64,000 nucleotides of DNA from OCS116 sp051531935 (GCA_051531935.1 JAOPTR010000016.1:62001-126000); one strand, 5' to 3'. Shown: positions 33,924-42,605, counted from the stretch's first letter. Notes: generated from the sequence alone by a model not told the origin. A program made the numbers and translations.

Positions 33924-34811
33924 TTAGCGAAACACGGGAATACTACCAGAAGAAGTTCGCCGATCACCTTCTTCTTTTAGTTTCCGCCCCAATTCAGCAA
34001 TACGCTTCTCACCAGCAACAAGTGCCTCTGTAGAGGTATGAACAGAATAACTACCAAGATGTAAAGTATGTGGGTGCGGCACCGCAGATCCTAAAACAAA
34101 ATCAACTCCCTGATCACCAGTTGCTTTGATAACTATTGGCTCTTCATCACTTTCAAAAACCACCATTTCACCTTCGTTGATGGCTTCACCTACATCGAGT
34201 GAACCGCTTGCAACAGCTAGCCACCCAACAGTATGACCTTCAGAGGGCATATATCGCCATTCTTCCCCAGGTTGCAAGGTAACCATTAAATAATTGATCC
34301 CTTCAGGCGCAGGCACGAGGCTTTGAACATTTTCATATTCACCAATGATGATATGAGCCGGTCCAACACTGCGCATATCTTTAGCCTCAATATATCGGCT
34401 TTGGGGAGATCCATTTTCTAATTCAGGGGGTAATGACAGCCAAAGCTGGAACCCGCTCAGATGCTGCACGTCACCAAGTGACATTTCCTTGCCATGCCAA
34501 ACTCCATTGCCCGCTCGCAACCATTCAACACCGCCATAGCCAATCATTCCTGTGCCACTTTCTAGGTCATCAAAGTGCAAACCACCTTTGGTAAAAACAG
34601 TAACTGTGGCAATCCCCGAATGAGGATGTAATGGCATACCTTCGAGGGCCTGGAGGGAGGGACCCTGTGCATCTATCAAATCAAGGAACACAAATGGCTT
34701 CAAGGTTTCACCCAAGTCTGATGGGCTCATCAACCGGGTAATGGGTCCGTGTGCTTTGCCACGGATGTGTTTCACGATTTCTCGAGGTTTATTCTTATTA
34801 GAATTCGTCAT
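33924..34811 (-). CDS. Pirin-family protein
   Basis: A 295-residue bicupin of the pirin family. Metal-ligand motifs are visible: MPLHPHSGIAT (59-69) with FTKGGLHFDD shortly after, and EWLRAGNGVWHGKEM further on. Pirins are cytoplasmic; some have quercetinase activity, others act as redox-linked cofactors. It is followed on the same strand by an SDR/NTF2-like pair further upstream, with a hairpin (34867-34900) between, so it is probably its own unit. The last ~25 residues are polar and variable. Confidence 0.88.
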   Translation of the reverse strand: MTNSNKNKPREIVKHIRGKAHGPITRLMSPSDLGETLKPFVFLDLIDAQGPSLQALEGMPLHPHSGIATVTVFTKGGLHFDDLESGTGMIGYGGVEWLRAGNGVWHGKEMSLGDVQHLSGFQLWLSLPPELENGSPQSRYIEAKDMRSVGPAHIIIGEYENVQSLVPAPEGINYLMVTLQPGEEWRYMPSEGHTVGWLAVASGSLDVGEAINEGEMVVFESDEEPIVIKATGDQGVDFVLGSAVPHPHTLHLGSYSVHTSTEALVAGEKRIAELGRKLKEEGDRRTSSGSIPVFR

Positions 34812-34866
34812 TTGTGTTCCTCCAATTATAATTTAATGCTACCGGCTAAAAAATCGACAATTGCCA

Positions 34867-34900
34867 AATTGAGTTGAATTATTTGTGGTTCAACTCAATT
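34867..34900 (-). terminator. Perfect 12-bp hairpin after the SDR gene
   Basis: AATTGAGTTGAA and TTCAACTCAATT pair around a 10-base loop, just past the stop of the minus-strand SDR gene at 34911. The T tract after it is short, so it is a weak terminator or a processing site. Confidence 0.6.
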
Positions 34901-34910
34901 AAACCTCGTT

Positions 34911-35822
34911 TTATGAGCCAAAGTTAAATTTAACTCCCGTTTCTTTTTCTGCATATTCCCATAATTTATTACCAACAAGTTCATTATTAGCATAAGGCTC
35001 TATGAATGCTGGAGCAGGAAAACCGTTAATTTCGTTTTTGCCATCTGGACCAAAATAGAAAGACTTATTAGAACCAGAGATGGCTTCCAATTCTTCAGTG
35101 GCTGCAAATAGTGTCGGGAAAGCGCCTTGATTGGCATCCATATAGTCTACCGTTTCAATCATTTCTGGCACATCATAGCGTAGTAATTCTGTTTTGCTTA
35201 CACCTGGGTGACAAGCTACAGACAAAATATCGAGGTTGTTTTCGCTAATTTTTCTCTGCAGCTCAAGTGCAAATATTAGATCTGCAACTTTGCTTTGCCC
35301 ATATTCTCTGAACTTATTAAATGGTTTTTCTAATTTTAAATTTTCATAATCAATTTCAGCACCCTTGTGGGCTATGCTGCTTAGTGTAACAATACGCGCG
35401 TTATCACTATTTTTAAGGAGTGGGAACAGCAATGCATTCAACACGTAATGACCAATAAAATTCACACCAAACTGTGTTTCAAAACCATCAGTCGTTTTAC
35501 CTGCTGGTGGAAACATTATGCCTGCATTGTTAATCAACACATCAAGTGTGGCATGTGTTTTTAGAAATTCATCTGCAAATGATTTAATTGATTTAATATT
35601 GGTTAAATCTAAAACACCTATTTCGATGCTCGCATCAGATACGGATTCCAATATTTTTTCTTTGGCTTGATTTAACTTTTCTTGGTTACGCCCAACCATG
35701 ATTACATAAGCATCATGCTTGGCTAATTCCAAAGCGGTTTCAAACCCAAGGCCAGTGTTTGCGCCAGTCACCAAAAAGGATTTACCCAATTGAGACTTCA
35801 TACTTTTTGGTGTCCAGTTCAT
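34911..35822 (-). CDS. Short-chain dehydrogenase (retinol dehydrogenase/LPOR-like)
   Basis: About 303 residues. The start is ATG 35822, six bases after GGAG. Cofactor and active-site motifs are TGANTGLG, NNAG and Y-x3-K in YGQSKVADL. V-G-R after strand 2 (IMVGRN) suggests NADPH. The long insertion and the C-terminal region fit the protochlorophyllide reductase/retinol dehydrogenase-like SDR group, usually annotated as general oxidoreductases. It is 12 bases downstream of the NTF2-like gene, and an HxlR regulator is divergent, pointing to a response to electrophiles or aldehydes/ketones. Confidence 0.82.
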   Translation of the reverse strand: MNWTPKSMKSQLGKSFLVTGANTGLGFETALELAKHDAYVIMVGRNQEKLNQAKEKILESVSDASIEIGVLDLTNIKSIKSFADEFLKTHATLDVLINNAGIMFPPAGKTTDGFETQFGVNFIGHYVLNALLFPLLKNSDNARIVTLSSIAHKGAEIDYENLKLEKPFNKFREYGQSKVADLIFALELQRKISENNLDILSVACHPGVSKTELLRYDVPEMIETVDYMDANQGAFPTLFAATEELEAISGSNKSFYFGPDGKNEINGFPAPAFIEPYANNELVGNKLWEYAEKETGVKFNFGS

Positions 35823-35834
35823 ATCTATCTCCAA

Positions 35835-36227
35835 TTATAGGCCAAAGGTTGTTTTTGCGTGATGCGTGTCCATATATTCTTTCATCCGCTTGATTTTGCC
35901 ATTTTCGAATGTGAACAAGAAATGGTAGTCATTGTCGTAATCTGTGCCCATTGCTGTTTTGGCTTTTAGATTTGCTTCTGTAGCGACAAAGTCACCTTCT
36001 TCAACCATGCCTGATATGTTAAATGCAACACCTTCTGGAAAGCTTGCTGCCCCTGCCCCAAAGAAACCTAAAAAGAAATCTTTGTCATGCTCGCCAGCAG
36101 TTTGTAGATATTCTACTTTGCCATTTATCCACCAACTGAAATCATCAGCAATCATTGATTTTAGAGTATCAATATCCGAAACTCGCATAGCTTCAATAAA
36201 TTTTTCTACTAAATTTTTGTGGCTCAT
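35835..36227 (-). CDS. NTF2/SnoaL-like protein
   Basis: A 130-residue alpha+beta cone-fold protein of the NTF2-like superfamily: N-terminal helices (VEKFIEAMRVSDIDTLKSM), then DDFSWWI and VAFNISGMVEEGDFVATE strands and the terminal KRMKEYMDT. Members are small ligand-binding proteins or isomerases; no catalytic residue can be assigned. It heads a two-gene unit with the SDR gene and is divergent from the HxlR gene, with the inverted repeat at 36291 between. Confidence 0.8.
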   Translation of the reverse strand: MSHKNLVEKFIEAMRVSDIDTLKSMIADDFSWWINGKVEYLQTAGEHDKDFFLGFFGAGAASFPEGVAFNISGMVEEGDFVATEANLKAKTAMGTDYDNDYHFLFTFENGKIKRMKEYMDTHHAKTTFGL

Positions 36228-36290
36228 TTATTTACTCCGTTTGTTTTAAATGATGTCCTAAAGCTAGATATTATGATATACTAATGCAAG

Positions 36291-36311
36291 TAGTTACACT
36301 TATGGTAACTA
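36291..36311. promoter_or_regulatory. Inverted repeat, candidate HxlR operator
   Basis: TAGTTAC-N7-GTAACTA (21 bp, perfect arms) sits in the divergent region between the NTF2/SDR unit and the HxlR gene. The size and the half-site spacing suit a dimeric winged-helix regulator. Confidence 0.65.
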
Positions 36312-36363
36312 GGAACACAATAGTAAGTAATGCACGTTTTAGCCGTTTATGAGGTGAATAAAA

Positions 36364-36705
36364 ATGAAACAAAAATCAATTGAAGAATATAACAACTGCC
36401 CATTTCATCTTGCAATGAATATTTTAGAGGGAAAGTGGAAATTCGCGATTCTCTATGTGCTATCTGCGAGAGGCACGCTTAGGTTTAAAGAGCTTGAACG
36501 CGCAATTCCTGATATTTCAACACGAATGTTGGTTAAAGAGCTTAAGCTTCTGGAAAAAAAAGGCGTTGTTTCCAGAAAAGCTTATGCAACAGTGCCACCT
36601 AAAGTGGAATATTCACTCACCCCAATTGGCAAAAGCATTAACCCAGTGATAAAAAGCATTACAGACTGGGGTGAAGGCTATATTAAAACCATGAATACAA
36701 AATAG
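36364..36705 (+). CDS. HxlR-family regulator
   Basis: A 113-residue winged-helix protein: NNCPFHLAMNILEGKWKFAI at the start, then RFKELERAIPDIS and the wing region KKGVVSRKAY. C13 in NNCPF is in the position used by redox- or quinone-sensing HxlR proteins. GAGGTG precedes the start. It is divergent from the NTF2/SDR pair and probably regulates it through the repeat at 36291. Confidence 0.88.
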   Translation: MKQKSIEEYNNCPFHLAMNILEGKWKFAILYVLSARGTLRFKELERAIPDISTRMLVKELKLLEKKGVVSRKAYATVPPKVEYSLTPIGKSINPVIKSITDWGEGYIKTMNTK

Positions 36706-36729
36706 AATTCAATTAAAATTTTACCTTCC

Positions 36730-36752
36730 TAGGGGAATACCCCTAATTTATT
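36730..36752 (+). terminator. Short terminator-like hairpin after HxlR gene
   Basis: TAGGGG-AATA-CCCCTA followed by ATTTATT, 25 bases after the HxlR stop. Only six pairs, so modest strength. Confidence 0.5.
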
Positions 36753-36783
36753 ATCAAAACAGAAACCGCCCTCGTCCAATATT

Positions 36784-37503
36784 ATGATTAAATTTAAACC
36801 AATTGAAAATGATGAACTTTTACTCAAACTATCACCTCTCGTGAGGGTGATAGATTTAACGTTAAATTACATAAATGATCAAAATGGCATCAAGTTGACC
36901 AAGGGAATGGCTTTCAATCGAAAGTTTGTTCATTGGGCAGCAAAAGAATTTCATTGGCCGGGACATAGCTTTGAACAATTATTTCGGATTCAAAAGGTGT
37001 TAAATGAACCTGACTTCCCTGTATGTGTGGCAATTCATACGCTTCTATTGCAAACGAAGATTGGCAGGCATTATAAAGGCAAGTTTTTACTAACTGCTAA
37101 GGGTAAAAAGCTACTGGGAGAACCCTCAGACATTTTTAATAGCCTGGTGCCTAAATTTCTATTCGAGATTGATCATTCTTACGGATATTATCGATCCTTG
37201 GAACAACCAATGGGCAATTGGGATGTCTTTTTAAACATTATGAATGTTGAGCTTCAAACTGGTATTAACGGCACAGAATTGGCGGCAGTGTTTTACGGGG
37301 CTAAGGAAAAAACACCCTACAACCACGACCCTGAATTCTATGCATTGTATAATCATGTCATTAAACCACTTTGTTGGGTTGGACTCATTCAAGAAGCAAG
37401 TTCTGATGTCCATCAATCTGCAAGCGAGAAAACATTTCAAAAAACACAACTCTGGCCCATAGCTTTGCAATTACAAGACAGCATAAAAGTGGAATTATGC
37501 TAG
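36784..37503 (+). CDS. Uncharacterised 239-residue protein
   Basis: I do not recognise a named family. The protein is soluble and mostly helical. Residues ~38-60 (LTKGMAFNRKFVHWAAKEFH) and ~95-115 (GKFLLTAKGKKLLGEP) look like two winged-helix-like units; the second resembles the LTxKGxxLL element seen in the C-terminal part of pRiA4b ORF-3-like/IS1096-passenger proteins. FLFEIDHSYGYY and GNWDVFLNIMNVE are other distinctive blocks. It stands alone between the HxlR and GNAT genes with a clean start at ATG 36784 but no strong ribosome site. A DNA-binding role is possible; nothing more can be said. Confidence 0.65.
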   Translation: MIKFKPIENDELLLKLSPLVRVIDLTLNYINDQNGIKLTKGMAFNRKFVHWAAKEFHWPGHSFEQLFRIQKVLNEPDFPVCVAIHTLLLQTKIGRHYKGKFLLTAKGKKLLGEPSDIFNSLVPKFLFEIDHSYGYYRSLEQPMGNWDVFLNIMNVELQTGINGTELAAVFYGAKEKTPYNHDPEFYALYNHVIKPLCWVGLIQEASSDVHQSASEKTFQKTQLWPIALQLQDSIKVELC

Positions 37504-37627
37504 TTTGGAAGTAAAAGTCAGAAATTTGCGATGTGTCTGCTTGAAAGGAGCGGCGAGGATTAGAGGGATTTTCTGGATCTGAAAATCACTTGGATTATGA
37601 CGTTATTTTGGATTAATATTGAAAATA

Positions 37628-38131
37628 TTAGCTGATGTGGTCTTCGATAGTAAAACATTTACAAATAGTGTCTGATGTCTTTCGGTATGTTTGAAAACCT
37701 ATGGCGTCGTAGTAGTTATGCCCAAGCTCGTTGTCGGCTGCAATGGTAGCTTCGATTTTCGATAAACCAGCATCCTGCGCTGCTTGGATCGTTGAGCCAA
37801 AAAGTGCCGAACCTATTCCTTGTCGCCCAGCATCCAACTTTACATATGTCCCAATAATTCCCCAACCTGGGGTTACATCATACCTGTTTGCCACTGTAGC
37901 CAGTATCAGGGACTGGAAACCCAAAATAGCACCGTCTCTACCAACAGCAACCGTACATTGGATACCATCGGGGTGCTCAATATAGAATGTACATACATGA
38001 TCAGGATCACTAACTCTGTCACTTTTCCATTTAGTAAGAATTTCTGATAAAACAATGTTCATGCCTTGAGCATCCGTGGCAATGGCGGGTCTTATTTCCA
38101 GTGAAGTTTTGTCAGTGTTGCTTAAATTCAT
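37628..38131 (-). CDS. GNAT-family N-acetyltransferase
   Basis: A 167-residue GNAT protein. The core acetyl-CoA motif is in GIIGTYVKLDAGRQGIGSAL (R/QxxGxG form, RQGIGS), and the C-terminal part has NYYDAIGFQTYRK, the usual beta6-beta7 region. The substrate is unknown. A monocistronic gene on the minus strand, facing away from the TetR-controlled reductase gene. Confidence 0.85.
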   Translation of the reverse strand: MNLSNTDKTSLEIRPAIATDAQGMNIVLSEILTKWKSDRVSDPDHVCTFYIEHPDGIQCTVAVGRDGAILGFQSLILATVANRYDVTPGWGIIGTYVKLDAGRQGIGSALFGSTIQAAQDAGLSKIEATIAADNELGHNYYDAIGFQTYRKTSDTICKCFTIEDHIS

Positions 38132-38306
38132 TCAACTTTTTTAACATGCTTTATTATCTGAACAAAATTAAATTGTTGTCTAGGCAGCAATAAGTTCCAA
38201 TTTTCCTGATATAAGCGATTAAAGGCATCGCTTCAAACCGTTATAGGAACAAACAGTTGGCTCTGCGGAGTTGATTATTTAGAGTTGGATGTGAAATAAT
38301 GTTTAG

Positions 38307-38355
38307 TTGACATCCATTATTTTATTATACTATACATTGTATAATAAAATAATGG
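38307..38355 (+). promoter_or_regulatory. Strong promoter overlapped by a perfect 17-bp inverted repeat
   Basis: TTGACA (38307-38312) and TATACA (38331-38336) are 18 bases apart. The arms CCATTATTTTATTATAC (38314-38330) and GTATAATAAAATAATGG (38339-38355) are perfect complements with an 8-base spacer. They cover the spacer, the -10 box and the start point. The TetR protein encoded at 38934 is the likely ligand. Confidence 0.85.
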
Positions 38356-38381
38356 AAACTGGTTTCAAAAGGATATAAATC

Positions 38382-38933
38382 ATGACAACTGGACATATAT
38401 TTATTGCCACGAGCCTTGATGGCTTTGTGGCCAGGGTTGACCACAAGCTAGATTGGTTGATGAAGCAAAAAACTGAGAATGAAGAGCATGGTTATAATGC
38501 ATTTATTGAGAGTGTAGACGTCATTATAATGGGACGTGGATCATACGAGAATGTTTTGACGTTCGGTGACTGGCCATATACAAAGCCAGTGATTGTTATG
38601 AGCCAAACACTTACGCAAGATTCTATCCCTAAACGGTTGATTAAGAAAATAGAATTGACAAAATTAGGCCCGTCAGAATTGATGCAGCAACTTAGTGAGA
38701 GAAAATATATGAATGCATATATTGACGGTGCAAAAGTGGTTCAATCATTTATAAAACTAGGCCTAGTCAAAGACATTATACTCACTCACATTCCCATATT
38801 AATTGGTTCGGGGATATCACTCTTTGGAAATTTGGATACTGACATCGATTTGAAGTTAATTGCGTCAAAGAGCTTCTCATCCAGCCTGACACAAACTAAA
38901 TATTCATTTTCAAACTTCAAACAAGGTGTTTAA
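38382..38933 (+). CDS. Dihydrofolate reductase-like (RibD_C) reductase
   Basis: A 183-residue protein of the RibD C-terminal/DHFR-like superfamily: FIATSLDGFVA at the start, VIIMGRGSYENV and the C-terminal LVKDIILTHIPILIGSGISLF. Such proteins are NADPH-dependent reductases of uncertain substrate. Its stop directly abuts the TetR start (38933/38934), so the two form an operon under the palindrome at 38314-38355. Context suggests an inducible detoxification or modification enzyme. Confidence 0.87.
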   Translation: MTTGHIFIATSLDGFVARVDHKLDWLMKQKTENEEHGYNAFIESVDVIIMGRGSYENVLTFGDWPYTKPVIVMSQTLTQDSIPKRLIKKIELTKLGPSELMQQLSERKYMNAYIDGAKVVQSFIKLGLVKDIILTHIPILIGSGISLFGNLDTDIDLKLIASKSFSSSLTQTKYSFSNFKQGV

Positions 38934-39503
38934 ATGGGACGCCCTCCTCGAAGTTCAACACCGTTAAAGCGAGAAAAGATAGTAACTATCGCTTTGAATC
39001 TACTTGATAGAAATGGAGAAAAAGCAGTTACATTTCGCGCCTTAGCAGCTGAATTAAATGTCACGCCAATGGCAATAAAACACCATATTGGAACTCGTGA
39101 AGAATTATTTTCGGCTATGGCAGGTAGTGCTTTTGAATTCACACCAACAACCCAAAGTGGTTTAACAGCTAGAGAAAAACTCACCTCAGAGCTTACAGCA
39201 TATTGCCTACAAGTGATAAACCACCCCAATTTGACGCTCTATATATTTAAAAACCCTGCTGTAATTGAACAACAACTGCTTGAGCTAAACGAAAACATCG
39301 TTTCTTGTCTAGTTAGCTTAAATAAAACTGACAGTGAGGTGCTTATTTTACAAGGGTTAATCGTTGATTATTTGCATGGATTTGCAATTTCTGCCTCGGC
39401 CTATACGGTTAATATGGCGGGAATAAAGCCGCAATCTATAAATGACTTTGAGAAGGCGCTCAATTGGTTGCTAGATAGGGTGTTTTCGAATGATATTCTC
39501 TAA
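38934..39503 (+). CDS. TetR-family regulator (TetR_C-like)
   Basis: A 189-residue repressor. The N-terminal HTH is TFRALAAELNVTPMAIKHHI after KIVTIALNLLDRNGEKAV, and the rest is the helical ligand domain. The ATG follows the reductase stop with no gap, implying translational coupling. It is expected to repress its own operon from the 42-bp palindromic site at 38314. The C-terminal domain does not tell the inducer. Confidence 0.88.
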   Translation: MGRPPRSSTPLKREKIVTIALNLLDRNGEKAVTFRALAAELNVTPMAIKHHIGTREELFSAMAGSAFEFTPTTQSGLTAREKLTSELTAYCLQVINHPNLTLYIFKNPAVIEQQLLELNENIVSCLVSLNKTDSEVLILQGLIVDYLHGFAISASAYTVNMAGIKPQSINDFEKALNWLLDRVFSNDIL

Positions 39504-39607
39504 TTGTCACGTCCGCTTAGCTTCACTTAATGCCCATCAATTATTAGGTCGACAGATTTCAGTTGAAGAAAGCAACCCAAACACCTCATCAGTTCTGCAA
39601 AAAATTA

Positions 39608-40174
39608 CTATTTCTTTCGAAACATTGGTATTTTTAGCCCTGCTTCTGAAGAAGAAATTAGTATGCCAAGCCTTTTTAATCGTGTCTCTTCTCTTTTGGC
39701 GCTCATAACCCACCAGATAGAATCTCTTTTATAGGAAGGCGCTAAATTAGTGAGGAATTGCCATGCTGTTGGGTTTGCCTTAATTTGCTCTTCATACTCT
39801 TTGGCAAGTGGCAAATTTCTATCTTCAGAGGAATAGCCATGTAAATCGGTTCTATTGTTATAGAGGCGCATTCCTGCTGGTTTCATTTTTCCAAGCTGAA
39901 TGAGTGCTTTTACCTTCTTTACGTTCACAGCACTCCATACACTAGCTTTTTTGCGTGGAGTAAAGCGGATCTTATAGCTCTGGTCATCAATGGTTTTTCG
40001 TATACCGTCAATCCACCCAAAACAAAGAGCTACATCTACTGATGTAGACCATGTAAGGCTAGCGCGTCCTGTGCTTTTCCTGAAATAGCCCACCCAAACT
40101 TCACTAGTCTCGGAGTGTTTTTCTAACCAATCGCTAAACTCGCCTTGGTTTTTGAAAAAAATTATATCTACCAT
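39608..40174 (-). CDS. YdeI/OmpD-associated family protein
   Basis: A 188-residue cytoplasmic protein. Typical blocks are VWVGYFRKSTGRASLTW, VDVALCFGWIDGIR and RFTPRKKASVWSAVN, all characteristic of the YdeI/OmpD-associated (bacteriocin-protection-like) family. The molecular role of the family is not established. A GGAGG stretch precedes the start. It is monocistronic and convergent with the TetR gene. Confidence 0.87.
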   Translation of the reverse strand: MVDIIFFKNQGEFSDWLEKHSETSEVWVGYFRKSTGRASLTWSTSVDVALCFGWIDGIRKTIDDQSYKIRFTPRKKASVWSAVNVKKVKALIQLGKMKPAGMRLYNNRTDLHGYSSEDRNLPLAKEYEEQIKANPTAWQFLTNLAPSYKRDSIWWVMSAKREETRLKRLGILISSSEAGLKIPMFRKK

Positions 40175-40284
40175 CCTCTAGCCTCCAAATGTTTCTGGGC
40201 GGTGCATCATTTGTTACCTTCTGTGTCACTTTATACCCTCAGGCCAAGCCCGAGGGTATACTTAATTTTGAAACGTTTGTGGTA

Positions 40285-41229
40285 CTAGTTGGCACCCTGC
40301 TGTTCCAGCCATTTTAAAATCACTCGGTTTGTTTCCTCTGGCTTTTCTTGCTGGATCCAATGACCGCAATTGAGGCTGACAACTTCAGCATTGGGTACAA
40401 ACTCAGTGAGTTTTTCAAATTTTGGGATCATATCCTGATCGCCATGAATCATAAGTGTGGGCTGTTGGATGATCGGGTTCACTTCCCCCAATATGTGCCA
40501 ATTACGATCAAGGTTTCTATACCAGTTTATGCTGCCAGTGAACCCCACTTTTTCGAATGCGGTGATGAAAACGGCCAGTTCGTTATCACTCATTATGGGC
40601 TCGCCCAATGGTGTTTCCGCCTTTGCGAGATTGATCATCATCATACCTGGCGCAGGCGGAGCGAGAGGCACGTTCTTGCGGAATATATTGCGAAGGAACT
40701 GGGAAGCATTTTCGTCTAACACAGAGTCCGCAACGCCTGGTTGCCGATTAAAATGGACAAAATAGAAGTCGCCGCCAAATATTGCATCCATCATCTCGAT
40801 CCAAGGAATTTCTCCACGCTCTTGGTAAGGCAACGCTAAGTTTATAACTTTATCTACTCGGTCTGGATGCAATAAGGTCAGCCCCCAAACGACAGCTGCA
40901 CCCCAATCATGACCGACAAAGGTGGCTTTTTCGTATCCATAGTGATCCAATAGTGCGATGAGATCACCCGCCAGATGTACAATATCATAGTCTGTTACTT
41001 CACTCGGGCAGGATGAGTTGCCATAACCGCGCTGGTTTGGGACGATGACATGATAACCTGCCTCAACAAGAGCTGGCACTTGATGGCGCCAAGTAAAAGC
41101 ATGTTCAGGCCAGCCGTGACAGAGCACAATCGGGTTTCCCGCATTTTGCTTACCTGCTTCAAAAACCTCAAGTGTTACACCGTTGACTGAAATAAGGGTG
41201 GGCATGGGAAAATTGGGTAGATTAGACAT
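40285..41229 (-). CDS. Alpha/beta hydrolase, epoxide-hydrolase-like
   Basis: A 314-residue alpha/beta hydrolase. The oxyanion motif is CHGWPEHAFTW (37-47), and the nucleophile elbow is GHDWGA with D108, the Asp nucleophile of epoxide hydrolases and haloalkane dehalogenases. The catalytic His lies in SLNCGHWIQQEKPEE near the C-terminus. HGWP and the cap-domain length favour epoxide hydrolase. It is divergent from a WYL regulator across a 27-bp palindrome, so it is probably induced by a xenobiotic or lipid epoxide. Confidence 0.87.
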   Translation of the reverse strand: MSNLPNFPMPTLISVNGVTLEVFEAGKQNAGNPIVLCHGWPEHAFTWRHQVPALVEAGYHVIVPNQRGYGNSSCPSEVTDYDIVHLAGDLIALLDHYGYEKATFVGHDWGAAVVWGLTLLHPDRVDKVINLALPYQERGEIPWIEMMDAIFGGDFYFVHFNRQPGVADSVLDENASQFLRNIFRKNVPLAPPAPGMMMINLAKAETPLGEPIMSDNELAVFITAFEKVGFTGSINWYRNLDRNWHILGEVNPIIQQPTLMIHGDQDMIPKFEKLTEFVPNAEVVSLNCGHWIQQEKPEETNRVILKWLEQQGAN

Positions 41230-41337
41230 TTCAATTCCTTTTTATTTTTTAAGGGCGATCAGATGACGCCAAGTGTTTTAGATGCGCGTTGCAATTTCAA
41301 AACTTCCTTGCTGACATCTCAGCCATTGTCTATAACG

Positions 41338-41364
41338 TAATGGTGACAAATATTGTCACCATTA
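41338..41364. promoter_or_regulatory. 27-bp perfect palindrome, WYL-regulator operator
   Basis: TAATGGTGACAA (41338-41349), spacer ATA, TTGTCACCATTA (41353-41364). It lies 17 bases upstream of the WYL regulator start and in the divergent region with the hydrolase gene. GTGACAA-N3-TTGTCAC is typical of operators for YafY/WYL-type regulators. Confidence 0.8.
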
Positions 41365-41381
41365 AAGAGTAATCTCACGAA

Positions 41382-42101
41382 ATGAATATTCGCCTCCGAC
41401 AAGACGCCATCGTGCGTAGCCTTCGCCGCAACGGCACCTCGACAATCGCTGACTTAGCGGAGGAGGTTGGCGCGTCTAAGCGTACAGTGTTACGTGATAT
41501 TAGCGCGCTACGCGATGAGGGCTTTGTCATTCATTCTGAACCTGGGCGTGGGGGCGGTCTACAACTTGACCCACAATCGGTTCAGACCACAGCACGACTC
41601 TCGGTTGCTGAGGTCTTTGCGCTTCTCATCAGCGTTGCGTCCATGCGCGCAGCAGGAAACCTACCTTTTTCAAGTCTCGCAGATGCTGGACTTGCCAAAA
41701 TTGAGAAAGCCCTACCATCGGACAAAGTTCGAGACTTGCGCCGATTTCTAGACTGCTTATATGTAGGGAAACTCGCACCGCAGGTGGACATATCAAATAT
41801 GGGAGTGATGGAACCTGCGTTGCTGCCAGCATTCGAGACAGCTTTTCTACAGAGGCTACATCTGCGTTTTCAGTACCGTGACGCAAAAGGGGCTGTAACC
41901 ATGAGGCAGGTCGAACCGCAAGCTATGCTGATTTTACCTCCGTTATGGTATTTGGTGGCTTGGGATCCTGCACGCAATGACTTCCGTCATTTTCGAATGG
42001 ATCGAATCAGTGAACCAAAATATGTAGAAGGCGCAACATTTCGGCGGCGACATGTGCAGTTCGAGGATGAGGTCACCCCAATTCGCGATTTGCCTCGCTA
42101 A
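41382..42101 (+). CDS. HTH-WYL transcriptional regulator (YafY type)
   Basis: A 239-residue protein. A DeoR-type winged helix (TSTIADLAEEVGASKRTVLR, with ISALRDEGF and the GRGGG wing) is followed by a WYL domain with LWYLVAWDPARNDFRHFRMDRI near the C-terminus. It begins 17 bases after the palindrome. Its codons are visibly richer in G and C than most neighbours, so it may have been acquired together with the hydrolase gene. It lacks the extended WCX tail of longer members. Confidence 0.85.
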   Translation: MNIRLRQDAIVRSLRRNGTSTIADLAEEVGASKRTVLRDISALRDEGFVIHSEPGRGGGLQLDPQSVQTTARLSVAEVFALLISVASMRAAGNLPFSSLADAGLAKIEKALPSDKVRDLRRFLDCLYVGKLAPQVDISNMGVMEPALLPAFETAFLQRLHLRFQYRDAKGAVTMRQVEPQAMLILPPLWYLVAWDPARNDFRHFRMDRISEPKYVEGATFRRRHVQFEDEVTPIRDLPR

Positions 42102-42272
42102 TCTTCATACTGAACTGGCGACCACGTAAAATGGGAAATTAGAAACCTACTTAAAAACTAAATACTTTTTAAATACACTAATTACTTCTTAATATAATAT
42201 TTGTTTGCATATCAAATTAGTGGTACAATTAAATATGCCCGCCTTTTCTGTAATTTGTGAAAAGGTATAGTT

Positions 42273-42605
42273 ATGAATAAACTAGAAAACATCAAACCAC
42301 TCTTAATCCCCATTAGTCTTCTAGATTCTGAATTTTCAACACTACGTGTGATAAGAAAAAAGGAATTGCAGAAGCTTGTCCCAATATCAAGTTCCACCAT
42401 ATATGATTTGGAAAAACAAGGCAGCTTCCCTCGCCGCTTTTTTTTGACACCTCGGTGTGTGGTTTGGAAATTGTCTGAGATTTTGGATTGGTTAGATGAA
42501 CAACAGAAAAAATCAGATGATAACGAATTGGGAAAGGAGCACTTTCCCAATGTTTACAAGCGTGAATATAGACCTGTTAAAGCAAAGAGTCCGCTTCATA
42601 AATAG
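42273..42605 (+). CDS. AlpA-like phage/island DNA-binding protein
   Basis: A 110-residue protein with an AlpA/MerR-like helix-turn-helix: LVPISSSTIYDLEKQGSFPR, then VVWKLSEILDWLDEQ. AlpA proteins activate excision/integrase functions of cryptic prophages and islands. Its 3' end overlaps that of the integrase gene by 29 bases in convergent orientation. It marks the edge of the element next to guaA. The N-terminal ~30 residues are not typical. Confidence 0.8.
   Translation: MNKLENIKPLLIPISLLDSEFSTLRVIRKKELQKLVPISSSTIYDLEKQGSFPRRFFLTPRCVVWKLSEILDWLDEQQKKSDDNELGKEHFPNVYKREYRPVKAKSPLHK

Noticed and set aside
35410..35430. Second copy of the guaA 3' end (GAGTGGGAA)
   Set aside because: Nine-base match within an SDR gene with normal coding; not an att site.
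16508..42101. Treating the whole metabolic region as part of the guaA island
   Set aside because: No far att site is visible and the genes look like ordinary chromosomal operons in composition, apart from the WYL gene.
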